Positions 1 to 7,882 of a stretch of 64,000 bases of DNA are shown one piece after another. Within the stretch, counting starts at the first letter, position 1. Each line of letters opens with the position of its first letter. Source of the DNA: DATJOJ01 sp035507035 (GTDB lineage: Bacteria > Acidobacteriota > Terriglobia > Terriglobales > Acidobacteriaceae); assembly GCA_035507035.1 (NCBI GenBank), contig DATJOJ010000003.1, forward strand, positions 67,195 to 131,194, read 5' to 3'. A model generated the notes under the pieces. It saw nothing but the letters and a program-made list of their open reading frames with translations. It had not been told where the DNA came from and did not search any database. Made by a program: the position numbers and the translations under genes.

Positions 1-2691
1 TATCACAAGCATTTCGTGCAGGATTACGGGGTTCGCATCGTCGGTGGATGTTGCGGAACGGTTCCGGAACATCTCAAAGCGGTGGTGGAAGCGCTCTCCG
101 GAGTTGAGCCGGCGAAACGCGACGTCAAGCCAATTGCTTCGGCTTCGAGCGCGTACACGATGGTGCCGCTTGATCTTGATCCCAAGCCGCTGGTTGTCGC
201 GGAAGAGATGAATACGACGACGCGGGTCGAGCACTTCCGCAACCTGGTTCGGGGAAAGAAATACGACGACATTCTCACGTTGGCAAAAAAGCTGGTCAAC
301 GATGGCTCGCACATGCTCGATTTGTGCTGCGCCATCGTGGGCGAAGACGAGAAGGGCTACATCACTTCGATTCTGGAGAAGATCGCAACGCGCGTGCCGG
401 CACCGATTCTGGTCGATTCCACTGAAGCGGATGTGGTCGAAGAAGCGCTGAAGCGCATTCCGGGTAAGGCGATTATCAATTCGATCAACCTGGAAGATGG
501 AGAGAAGCGTACTTCCAAAGTGCTGCCGATGGCCAAACGTTATGGCGCGGCGGTGATTGCTCTGACGATTGATGAAGATGGAATGGCGCTCACGGCAGAA
601 AAGAAAACTGCCATTGCCAAACGTATCTATGATCTGGCGGTCAACAAATATGACATCCGTCCGGTCGACATTATTTTTGACGCGCTGACTCTGCCGATTT
701 CAACCGGTCAGGAAGAATATCGCACGGCGGGGATTGAGACGCTGAATGCGATCAAGAAAATCAAACAGGAGCTACCCGACGTCAAGACCATCCTTGGCGT
801 CAGCAATATCTCCTTTGGCCTCGATGCTTACTCGCGGCGGGTATTAAATTCAGTTTTCATGCACGAAGCGGTAGACCATGGCCTCGACATGGCCATCGTG
901 AACTACACCAAGATTTACCCGCTGTACAAGATTCCTCACGAAGAAGTCGAACTGGCGCGCAAGCTGATTTATCGTGACCAGAGCGACGGCGACCCGCTGC
1001 AGAAATACATGCAGCACTTTGCAGGAACCAAGGGCAAAGCGCAGGCCACGACCACGGCGCACGTAGAAACGCTGTCAGTGGAAGACAAATTGAAGTTTGC
1101 GATCATCAACGGGGAAAAGTCCGTCGGCGATGGCGCTTACAAGAAAACGCTGGAAGAACTTCTCGAAGAAGCACTGGTGCAGTATTCGCCGCTTGAACTG
1201 ATCAATACAGTTCTGCTCGACGGCATGAAGACGGTCGGTGACCTGTTTGGCGCGCGCAAGATGCAGTTGCCCTCGGTGCTCGACTCAGCGGGGGTGATGA
1301 AGCAGGCGGTCGCTTATCTTGAGCCGAAGATGGAGAAAAAAGCGGGATCGTCGAAAGGCGTCATTGTTCTGGCGACGGTGAAAGGCGATGTTCACGACAT
1401 TGGCAAAAACCTCGTGGACATCATTCTCACCAACAACGGTTTTAAGGTTGTAAATCTTGGTATCAAACAACCGGGCGACGCGATCATCAAAGCGGCACTT
1501 GAGCAGCGAGCCGATGCGATTGGACTGAGCGGACTGCTGGTGAAATCGACGTTAGAGATGAAGTACGTTATTCAGGACCTTCAGCGGCAGCAACTGGAAT
1601 TTCCGGTGATTTGCGGTGGCGCGGCCCTCACGCGCAAATATGTCGAAGACGATTTGCGGCGGGAGTATGCGAACGGAGTGTTTTACGCCGATGATGCCTT
1701 TGCCGGGCTGCATATCATGGAAGACCTGTCGGCTCCGAATGGGCAGCGCGAGCAACGCTTGCGAGAAGGAAAAACGGTCAAAGAGTACGCCAAGGCGGCC
1801 GCTGTTGATGAAGAATCCGGCCCGGTCTTTGCCGAGCGTAGTGCTGTGGTCGGAGACGCCCCGGACATCCCTGTACCGCCCTTCTGGGGCATTCGGGTGC
1901 GGAAAGATTTCGATTTGCGGGATATCTTTCCTTACATCAACGACACTGCGCTGTTTAAGAACCAGTGGCAGTTGAAGACGGCGTCGCAGGAAGATTATGC
2001 CCGGCTAGTCGAGCAGAAATACCGGCCAATCAAGAAGCAGATGGAAGAAGAAGTCATCGCCAGCGGATTGTTTGAGCCGAAAGTGGTGTACGGATATTTT
2101 CCGGCGCAGAGCGAAGGCAATGATGTCATCGTTTACGAGCCTGCCGAGTTCCGCTCGGCCGGACAGCCGGGAGCGGCTGTCCCTACGCGAGAATTATTGC
2201 GCTTCACCTTCCCACGACAAAGGGAAGGCCGTAAGCTTTGCATCTCCGATTTCTTTGCTCCGAAGAGTGCTGGGAAAATGGATGTGATCGGGCTGTCGCT
2301 GGTAACGATTGGCGCAAAAGCGTCAGAAGAAACGCAGCGATTGTTTGAGGGCGGCGAGTACACGAAATATCTCTACCTGCACGGGCTCAGCGTGGAAACT
2401 GCCGAGGCGCTGGCGGAATATCTGCACAAGAAGATTCGCGAGGACCTCGGGATAGCCGGCGAGGATTCGCCGCACATTCGCGATCTGTTCCACCAGAAAT
2501 ATCGCGGATCGAGGTATTCGTTCGGATATCCCGCGTGCCCGAATTTAGAAGATCAAACCAAGCTGTTTGCGCTGCTACATCCGGAGGAGAACGTCGGAGT
2601 CAGGTTAACGACTGGCTTCTTACTGGAACCAGAGCAGAGCACATCTGCGATTGTTGTGCACCATCCCGCGGCCAAGTATTTCGTGGTCTAG
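1..2691 (+). CDS. metH: Methionine synthase, cobalamin-dependent (3' part; 5' end outside window)
   Basis: Transfers a methyl group from methyltetrahydrofolate through cobalamin to homocysteine in the cytoplasm, the last step of methionine synthesis. The reading frame is open from base 1, so the start lies upstream. The first codons carry the Gly-Gly-Cys-Cys-Gly zinc-binding end of the homocysteine-binding domain (Cys codons at 49-54). Next come the pterin-binding barrel (about codons 60-320), the cobalamin cap and Rossmann domains with the Asp-x-His-x-x-Gly motif (DVHDIG, cobalamin-ligating His codon at 1393-1395), and a full C-terminal AdoMet reactivation domain ending in the typical EPEQSTSAI...HHP signature. 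All domains seen are in one frame, so the visible part looks functional. It ends 26 bp from the convergent acetyltransferase gene. A cobalamin riboswitch, if any, would lie outside the window. Confidence 0.97.
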   Translation, partial: YHKHFVQDYGVRIVGGCCGTVPEHLKAVVEALSGVEPAKRDVKPIASASSAYTMVPLDLDPKPLVVAEEMNTTTRVEHFRNLVRGKKYDDILTLAKKLVNDGSHMLDLCCAIVGEDEKGYITSILEKIATRVPAPILVDSTEADVVEEALKRIPGKAIINSINLEDGEKRTSKVLPMAKRYGAAVIALTIDEDGMALTAEKKTAIAKRIYDLAVNKYDIRPVDIIFDALTLPISTGQEEYRTAGIETLNAIKKIKQELPDVKTILGVSNISFGLDAYSRRVLNSVFMHEAVDHGLDMAIVNYTKIYPLYKIPHEEVELARKLIYRDQSDGDPLQKYMQHFAGTKGKAQATTTAHVETLSVEDKLKFAIINGEKSVGDGAYKKTLEELLEEALVQYSPLELINTVLLDGMKTVGDLFGARKMQLPSVLDSAGVMKQAVAYLEPKMEKKAGSSKGVIVLATVKGDVHDIGKNLVDIILTNNGFKVVNLGIKQPGDAIIKAALEQRADAIGLSGLLVKSTLEMKYVIQDLQRQQLEFPVICGGAALTRKYVEDDLRREYANGVFYADDAFAGLHIMEDLSAPNGQREQRLREGKTVKEYAKAAAVDEESGPVFAERSAVVGDAPDIPVPPFWGIRVRKDFDLRDIFPYINDTALFKNQWQLKTASQEDYARLVEQKYRPIKKQMEEEVIASGLFEPKVVYGYFPAQSEGNDVIVYEPAEFRSAGQPGAAVPTRELLRFTFPRQREGRKLCISDFFAPKSAGKMDVIGLSLVTIGAKASEETQRLFEGGEYTKYLYLHGLSVETAEALAEYLHKKIREDLGIAGEDSPHIRDLFHQKYRGSRYSFGYPACPNLEDQTKLFALLHPEENVGVRLTTGFLLEPEQSTSAIVVHHPAAKYFVV

Positions 2692-2717
2692 AGATCAGCG
2701 GACTGGTTCCGAGAAAT

Positions 2718-3248
2718 TCAGCCGGCGAGCCACAAGATCATTAAATCTTCATCCACGTAGCGATCGGCGACTTTCAGCGTACGTGCATCACGGCCGTAGA
2801 CCTCGAATGCCAGCGATTCGTAGAGCTTCCTGGCTGCAGTTTGATCGGTACCGACGCTGAGCACGACTTGCTCAATTCCGGGGACTGCCTTGGCGCGCTC
2901 GAGCGTTTCTGAGAGCAACACGCGCGCAATTCCTTTTCTCCGCCATTCCGGCTTGACGTAGACTCCCCAGATGACTGCTCGATGACGTTTCTTGTCGCCA
3001 CTCAAGCGCCCGAATCCGACCATGCCGATAAATAGATCTTCGGTGAAGGCGCCAAGAACGAAGGAATCGACATCTTCCCCGGAACCGAGTTTCTGCTCGA
3101 TAGTTTCAATGGTGATGGCGCGATGTTCTTCCGAAGATTCGTTGAAGGCCAACGGTTCGTGTTCCAGAGCTTCGAGACGAAGACCGTAGTAGGCGTGCGC
3201 GTCTTCGGCGGTGAGACGGCGAATTTCGATCTGTTCGGCCGGAGGCAT
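2718..3248 (-). CDS. GNAT-family N-acetyltransferase
   Basis: A 176-residue single-domain protein of the GNAT superfamily, which transfers acetyl from acetyl-CoA to an amine. The acetyl-CoA pyrophosphate-binding motif A is visible as VKPEWRRKGIARVLL (about residues 92-106), with the preceding beta strand (AVIWGVYV) and a C-terminal YESLAFEVYGRD segment typical of motif B. Length and order fit the family. The start ATG is preceded by CGGAG seven bases upstream. It is convergent with metH and divergent from the next gene. The substrate cannot be read from sequence. Confidence 0.88.
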   Translation of the reverse strand: MPPAEQIEIRRLTAEDAHAYYGLRLEALEHEPLAFNESSEEHRAITIETIEQKLGSGEDVDSFVLGAFTEDLFIGMVGFGRLSGDKKRHRAVIWGVYVKPEWRRKGIARVLLSETLERAKAVPGIEQVVLSVGTDQTAARKLYESLAFEVYGRDARTLKVADRYVDEDLMILWLAG

Positions 3249-3365
3249 AAAGGAACTCCGATATGCGAATCAAAATGCCCCTGAAAATCCTATCTATTTA
3301 AACACACGCAGCAAATGCGATTAGTGACAAAGCCGATTGGTGTAGCATAGGCGCATCTTTTGCTT

Positions 3366-3671
3366 ATGAAAACGTGGACGGTATGGCTGCGGCAAATCCT
3401 GTTCTATGCGCTCGCCGGCATCATTGTGCTCACGGGACTGGTGTACGTCGGCGACTATGTTTCGATTCGTTACAAGGTTCCCCAGAGCCGGGCACAATTC
3501 GGGACGGTTACGGTCACCAAGCTTTACGTGATCCACGAGAAAAACAATAAGACGGAATATGAGTTGGCCCCGTCGGAAGACCGGACCTGCGTGCATTCCC
3601 TTTTTCCGCAATTAGGCTATACGCCGTGCTGGTATTTGAGCAGGCACAGTGAGGAACACATCGAGATCTGA
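3366..3671 (+). CDS. Small single-pass membrane protein, unknown function
   Basis: A 101-residue protein with a basic N-terminus and one hydrophobic segment (about residues 8-28), followed by a roughly 70-residue soluble tail containing two cysteines (...RTCVHSL and YTPCWYL) that could form a disulfide outside the membrane. I recognise no named family. The ATG at 3366 is chosen over an in-frame TTG six bases earlier. No good ribosome-binding site is visible for either. It lies upstream of the PAP2 gene on the same strand (86 bp gap) and may be co-transcribed with it. Confidence 0.6.
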   Translation: MKTWTVWLRQILFYALAGIIVLTGLVYVGDYVSIRYKVPQSRAQFGTVTVTKLYVIHEKNNKTEYELAPSEDRTCVHSLFPQLGYTPCWYLSRHSEEHIEI

Positions 3672-3757
3672 TGTGGGACAAGTGCGATTACGCCCGTAAC
3701 GCTCGCACGGATCAGTTTTGTTGAGAGCATGGGCCCAAGGCTGTTACTTTCGAAGCA

Positions 3758-5017
3758 ATGTCTGCGGAAGTGCGATCCCAGAAAACTCTGCTGCGGGTGT
3801 TGAAGTTGCTGGCGATGGTATGCCTTGCAACCGTGGTGGTGTTCGGCGCCTTGCATCTGGATTTTCAGCAGCCCTTTATCGGGTACGGCTTGGGAGGGGC
3901 ATTCTTACTTTTTCTGGCTGCACGACCCGGTGAAGGACTTACGATTACGGTCTGCGGGCTGGGAGTGCTGATCGCCGGGACAATTCTGAAAGCTCATTAT
4001 GCCGGCATCCCCGCGTTGTTGGTGCAGCTTATGGGATCGCTCGGGCTCGCATCCCTTCTTGTGCTGGCCGGCGCTGTCATTTGGAACGGGCGCGACGATG
4101 AACCGGCTGCGTACCGGGCATTATTGCCGGCATCCGTGCTGACTTTCCTCGTTCTCGGAGCGCAATATTCGCTCAACATGGCTTCCCTGCTCCACGCGAA
4201 AACTTACGACCTATATGCCTATGCATTTGACGGGACACTAGGCTTTCAGCCCAGCTTTGAGTTGGGGCGTTTTCTGAAGCAGAATGCCTGGCTGTTTCCG
4301 TTTGTAAAAATAAGTTACGAAGGCATTGTGCTGGCGATGGCCGCCATCTACGCGGCATTCATGAACCGGCGGGAAAAACCGCTCTGGGAGCTCATCGAAT
4401 TCCTGTTTGCACCGGCAATGATTGGCTATCTTTTCTTCAGCGTGTTTCCGGTGAGCGGGCCGCAATACGCGTTCGCTGTTGACTTTCCCAAAGCCTATCT
4501 CCCTTATCACGTGCTGCATCGTCTGGCGCTCGAAAGCATTCCGGTGTTGCCGGCGTTTCCCCGCAATGGAGTGCCGTCGCTTCATCTGACGTGGGCGCTA
4601 TTGATCTGGCTGAACACGCGCGGGCTGTCGCGATGGGCGCGTGCAGCGGCAGGGATACTGGTTCTAGCTACGATTCTTGACACGCTCGCCACTGGAGAAC
4701 ATTATCTTTTCGATCTGGCCGTGTCTCTGCCGTTCACCCTGTGGATGCAGGCCTGCATGGTTCGCACTGTAGGCTTCCGCAACAAGGAACGCTGGCTGCC
4801 CGCGATAACGGGATGTGCGATGTTCCTCGCATGGCTCGCTATTGGAAGATTCGGCTTTCATTGGATGGTGGTAAGCCGGCTGGTTCCCTGGACCCTGATT
4901 GTTATGTCTTCCGCGATATCGCTGAGCTGGGCGGTCCGTTTGCCCGCGTTGATCCCGGAAATGTATGTTCCGCAACCTGCCAAGCTGCGCGCCGTGGCGG
5001 CTGCCGCGGCCCGATAG
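3758..5017 (+). CDS. PAP2-superfamily integral membrane protein (phosphatase or phosphotransferase-like)
   Basis: A 419-residue polytopic membrane protein with about ten hydrophobic segments. Its C-terminal half has the PAP2-like signatures of the inositol-phosphotransferase branch: a VFPVSGPQYAF segment, then PRNGVPSLHLTWAL (motif with the catalytic-type Ser-Leu-His), then LATGEHYLFDL (second His and Asp). PAP2 enzymes cleave or transfer phosphate on lipid phosphates at the membrane surface. The substrate is unknown. The N-terminal 150 residues add further membrane helices not needed for catalysis. Followed after 80 bp by another membrane-protein gene on the same strand. Confidence 0.82.
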   Translation: MSAEVRSQKTLLRVLKLLAMVCLATVVVFGALHLDFQQPFIGYGLGGAFLLFLAARPGEGLTITVCGLGVLIAGTILKAHYAGIPALLVQLMGSLGLASLLVLAGAVIWNGRDDEPAAYRALLPASVLTFLVLGAQYSLNMASLLHAKTYDLYAYAFDGTLGFQPSFELGRFLKQNAWLFPFVKISYEGIVLAMAAIYAAFMNRREKPLWELIEFLFAPAMIGYLFFSVFPVSGPQYAFAVDFPKAYLPYHVLHRLALESIPVLPAFPRNGVPSLHLTWALLIWLNTRGLSRWARAAAGILVLATILDTLATGEHYLFDLAVSLPFTLWMQACMVRTVGFRNKERWLPAITGCAMFLAWLAIGRFGFHWMVVSRLVPWTLIVMSSAISLSWAVRLPALIPEMYVPQPAKLRAVAAAAAR

Positions 5018-5097
5018 GTCGCATCCCCTCAACGAAAATTCAGTTTTCATTGGTTACACTTTCGCGGGATAATGGCCGACGCGTGACTGGAGGCGTT

Positions 5098-5703
5098 ATG
5101 ACAAAGCGAATTCTGTTGGCAGGCGTGCTCGGCGGGATCGCGATGTTTTTGTGGTCGGGAATCGCTCACATGGCGACAAACTTGGGGACGGTGGGAATCA
5201 GTGAAATTCCCAATGAACAAGGCGTGTTGAGCGCGATGCAGGCGCAACTGGGTAGCAACTCGGGACTTTATATCTATCCGAGCATGGGTGTCGGGCCGAA
5301 TGCCACCCGGGAGCAGCAACAAGCGGCTATGCGGCAATACGATCAGAAACTGGCGGCCAATCCGTCAGGGCTGCTGATTTACCATCCTCCGGGAATGAAA
5401 GGACTGACCGGGACTCAACTGGGAACCGAATTTGTCACCGAATTGATCGAGGCGCTCTTTCTGGCGTTTCTGCTGGCGCAAACCAGTCTGCGAACCTTTG
5501 GGTCGAAACTGATATTTGTCATCGTGGCCGGAGTGATGGCGGTGATCACAACCAACATTCCTTACTGGAATTGGTATGGATTCCCAATGGCTTACACGGC
5601 GAATTACATGATGACGCAGATTGTGGGATACATCATTGCAGGGATGGCAGCGATTGGAGTGCTGGGGAAGGGCTCGGCGTCGGGGATGCGGGCGGCGGCG
5701 TAA
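5098..5703 (+). CDS. Membrane protein of unknown function with 3-4 TM segments
   Basis: A 201-residue protein: N-terminal hydrophobic segment (residues 4-22), a soluble stretch rich in Gln and Asn (about 25-110), then three hydrophobic segments (about 120-195), one with NIPYWNWYGFP. I do not recognise a named family, although similar proteins with an N-terminal helix and a 'SEIP' region occur in soil bacteria (recollection, not checked). The ATG at 5098 has CTGGAGG eight bases upstream, which fixes the start. The structured element and terminator at 5727-5871 begin 24 bp after its stop and could be its 3' UTR. Confidence 0.7.
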   Translation: MTKRILLAGVLGGIAMFLWSGIAHMATNLGTVGISEIPNEQGVLSAMQAQLGSNSGLYIYPSMGVGPNATREQQQAAMRQYDQKLAANPSGLLIYHPPGMKGLTGTQLGTEFVTELIEALFLAFLLAQTSLRTFGSKLIFVIVAGVMAVITTNIPYWNWYGFPMAYTANYMMTQIVGYIIAGMAAIGVLGKGSASGMRAAA

Positions 5704-5726
5704 TTTCGGCGCCAACAAATGGAAAA

Positions 5727-5871
5727 GGCTGTGACATTGGTTGTGCTCTAGCCCTCGATTCCTGCGAGGGAACCGTCAGCGTGGATGCACGCACCGTCAC
5801 AGCCCTTGATGTGATTACCGCTTTCGCGGTTCCAAACCCCGCCTGCTCCTCGCAGAGCCTGGCGGTTTTTT
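5727..5871 (+). ncRNA. Candidate structured RNA: three-way junction, small hairpin, intrinsic terminator
   Basis: Read by eye from base complementarity. P1 is a perfect 9-bp stem, GGCTGTGAC (5727-5735) with GTCACAGCC (5796-5804). It encloses P2, made of GGTT (5739-5742) with AACC (5771-5774) and CCCTCG (5752-5757) with CGAGGG (5765-5770), with a 9-nt asymmetric bulge (5743-5751). It also encloses P3, GCGTG (5779-5783) with CACGC (5788-5792) closing a GATG loop. Downstream are a 5-bp hairpin (5817-5830, TTTC loop) and a terminator stem with six T. This much nested pairing in 145 bases is unlikely by chance and matches no riboswitch I know. It could be an independent small RNA, a 3' UTR element of the gene ending at 5703, or an acidobacterial RNA class already catalogued (for example the Acido-type motifs), which I cannot check. 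Confidence 0.5.
5839..5871 (+). terminator. Rho-independent terminator
   Basis: CCGCC (5839-5843) pairs with GGCGG (5861-5865) and GCTC (5845-5848) with GAGC (5855-5858), with a 1x2 internal loop between the helices and a six-base apical loop. TTTTTT follows immediately at 5866-5871. It would end transcripts from the membrane-protein gene at 5098 or from the candidate RNA. Confidence 0.75.
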
Positions 5872-6218
5872 CGGGTCTGGCAGCCCGGCAAGTTGCCTCG
5901 CCTGACTCATCACTCAGCTTACTTCGGATTGGCTAATGTTATTTGAACCAACCCTTTCAGCCGTCGACGAAAAGCAAACTAAACACTCGCGCGGGAAATG
6001 TCAACGCCATTTTTCGGTGCAAACGCGATCTGCAAAATCAAAACTCTAATTACGCCGAAATGCTTGAGCAGTGGGCTGTTTGGCATACGTACAAAATTTC
6101 TCGACGCATTATGCACAGTGTTATTCACAACGGGCGACGAACTAGAAATTCGGGCGTTTCCTCTGACGCGAGATTTGAAGAACCAGTTTTCAGTTTCCGG
6201 TTGTCAGTTCCCAGTCAT
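5872..6218. other. Gene-free stretch with a heptamer-like repeat near its end
   Basis: No start codon here leads to a convincing protein. A long reading frame joining this stretch to the TetR gene exists, but family alignment places the TetR start at 6256. The only structure seen is a degenerate roughly 7-base tandem repeat, CAGTTTT-CAGTTTC-CGGTTGT and onward, at about 6184-6217, just before the TetR promoter. Confidence 0.5.
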
Positions 6219-6246
6219 TTGGCATCTCGGCACGGCCCGGTATACT
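6219..6246 (+). promoter_or_regulatory. Sigma-70-type promoter of the TetR gene; probable leaderless start
   Basis: TTGGCA (6219-6224) and TATACT (6241-6246) are separated by 16 bases and each differs from consensus at one position. Transcription would start near A6253, three bases before the ATG at 6256, and there is no Shine-Dalgarno site. This suggests a leaderless mRNA. Confidence 0.65.
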
Positions 6247-6255
6247 CTTTCCACG

Positions 6256-6843
6256 ATGGCCCGCGAGACGGTTCTTGAACCTCGCCAGGAAATTCTGCGC
6301 ACGGCGGCCCGGCTTTTCCAGCAAAAAGGGTACGACGCGACCTCGATGAACGACGTCGCTGGCGCACTCAAGCTGAGCAAAGGCGGTTTATATCATCATT
6401 TTCAGAGCAAAGACGAAATTCTGTTCGACCTGATGAATCAGGCGATGGATGTGACGCAGGAGCGTGTGATTGAACCGGTGCGGAAGATCGCCGATGCGGA
6501 AGAGCGGCTAAGGACGCTGATTCGGCTGCACGTAGAGGTGATTTTGAGTGTGCGCGACCGGGAAATCACGGTGCTGCTGCATGAGAACCATCCGCTGCCA
6601 CCGTCGCTGCGCAAGCGGATCAACGCGCGAAAGAAAGACTACATGCATTTTGTGGAGAAGTTAGTGGGCGAGGTGCAGCAAGCCCGGCGATCGCAACGAA
6701 CGGTGGGCGCCCGGGCAGCGGCGTTTGCGTTGTTGGGGATGATTAATTGGATTTATCAATGGTACAAGCCGGAGTATGCGCTGAATGCGGAGCAGATCGC
6801 GCGGCAGTTTACGGAAATCTTTTTCTCGGGCGCTTTCAGCTGA
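6256..6843 (+). CDS. TetR/AcrR-family transcriptional regulator
   Basis: A 195-residue repressor-type protein. The N-terminal helix-turn-helix is clear (residues about 10-57; GYDATSMNDVAGALKLSKGG, then LYHHFQSKDEIL). The C-terminal ligand-binding domain resembles those of regulators of acyl-CoA and fatty-acid metabolism, with WIYQWYKP near the end. The start at 6256 is chosen because family members begin just before 'RQEIL..AARLF' and because the promoter abuts it. It converges with, and is only 2 bp from, the methylmalonyl-CoA decarboxylase-like gene, a plausible but unproven regulatory target. Ligand and operator are unknown. Confidence 0.9.
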   Translation: MARETVLEPRQEILRTAARLFQQKGYDATSMNDVAGALKLSKGGLYHHFQSKDEILFDLMNQAMDVTQERVIEPVRKIADAEERLRTLIRLHVEVILSVRDREITVLLHENHPLPPSLRKRINARKKDYMHFVEKLVGEVQQARRSQRTVGARAAAFALLGMINWIYQWYKPEYALNAEQIARQFTEIFFSGAFS

Positions 6844-6845
6844 AA

Positions 6846-7640
6846 CTATTTGCCACGAAACTCCGGCTTGCGTTTTTCAAAAAAGGCCCGAATTCCCTCC
6901 TGATAATCACTGCTGTCGTAGACCTCGCGGCGCAGCGACTGAATGCGCTCGTAGGACTCCGGATTGAGCGGGTGAGCGTTGGCAAGCACTCGGACTTCTT
7001 CTTTCAAAATGCGATGGACTAGTGGGGAAGTTTCGGTGATGCGCTTGGCCAAATCCATGGTGAAAGATTCGAGCTCCGGCAGAGGGACCACGTAGTTGAT
7101 CACGCCGGAAGCGGCGAGGCGTTCGGCACCGATCGGTTGCGCGGTGAAAAGCATCTCTTTCACCAGATGCATGCCAGCAACTTTTAGAAAATTGAGCGTG
7201 CCAGAAAGGTTGTAAGGGATGCCAAGCCGCGCGGGAGTCAATGCGAATAAAGAGCCGTTGCCCGCGACCACGAGATCGCAAGCCATGACCAGTTCGCAGG
7301 CCCCACCCCAGACTTGTCCTTCGACCATGGCGATGATGGGCGCGGGATGCTGCTCGATGGTTCGCACGGCGTGTCGGAGAGGGTCGTTGTAAGTGAGAGG
7401 ATCGCGGCCGTTGGTGGGCAGCTCGCGGACATCGTGGCCGGCTGAGAATACTTTCACGTCCTTTGCGGCTCGCAGGATGACCACCTGCATTGTGTCGGCC
7501 GTCATGTGCTCGAGAGCAGCGCAGAGATCATCGATCAATTGCCGGCTCAAGGCATTGACCTTGCCGTGGTTGAGAGTGATGATGCCAATACCTTCCTGTT
7601 GGCTGATAAGAATCGTTTCAAATGTCGGCTTCGTCGTCAT
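6846..7640 (-). CDS. scpB: Enoyl-CoA hydratase/isomerase family, methylmalonyl-CoA decarboxylase-like
   Basis: A 264-residue crotonase-fold protein. Beyond the general fold it shares long stretches with Escherichia coli ScpB (YgfG): FSAGHDVREL, GRDPLTYNDPLR, MVEGQVWGGACELVMACDL, and the C-terminal VYDSSDYQEGIRAFFEKRKPEF. ScpB decarboxylates methylmalonyl-CoA to propionyl-CoA. The start at 7640 is set by homology and by AAAGGGA a few bases upstream. A longer in-frame extension upstream looks non-coding. No methylmalonyl-CoA mutase gene is nearby, so the pathway context is missing. It could also be a generic hydratase, but the close matches favour ScpB. Confidence 0.85.
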   Translation of the reverse strand: MTTKPTFETILISQQEGIGIITLNHGKVNALSRQLIDDLCAALEHMTADTMQVVILRAAKDVKVFSAGHDVRELPTNGRDPLTYNDPLRHAVRTIEQHPAPIIAMVEGQVWGGACELVMACDLVVAGNGSLFALTPARLGIPYNLSGTLNFLKVAGMHLVKEMLFTAQPIGAERLAASGVINYVVPLPELESFTMDLAKRITETSPLVHRILKEEVRVLANAHPLNPESYERIQSLRREVYDSSDYQEGIRAFFEKRKPEFRGK

Positions 7641-7882
7641 GCGATCCCTTTCCGAATCTCCCACAGTACGTCGATTCAGCGCCCAGGCACAAGTGCGCTT
7701 GTCACATCCGATCGCGGAAGTTACTCCGGTAATGTGTCGGATGATGCGGTGCCTAATTAATAATGAGCGTGCAACTCCCCGGCTGTCACAATTCATGACC
7801 TTACGAACCTGACGGACCTCGTTCCGGAATGAGTGCGACGGGAGGGTTTTGCTCCACGTAGCAAAGCACCGCAGCAACAAAA

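Noticed and set aside
3744..3749. GTTACT-type -10 for a leaderless PAP2 gene
   Set aside because: Matches the consensus at only about half of the positions, too weak to support.
5998..6255. N-terminal extension of the TetR gene to 5998
   Set aside because: The extension has no family similarity, spans the heptamer repeat and the TTGGCA/TATACT promoter, and the family start aligns with ATG 6256.
7641..7880. Longer start for the ScpB-like gene at 7880
   Set aside because: The added 80 residues are Arg-rich and unlike any crotonase, and an AAAGGGA site precedes ATG 7640.
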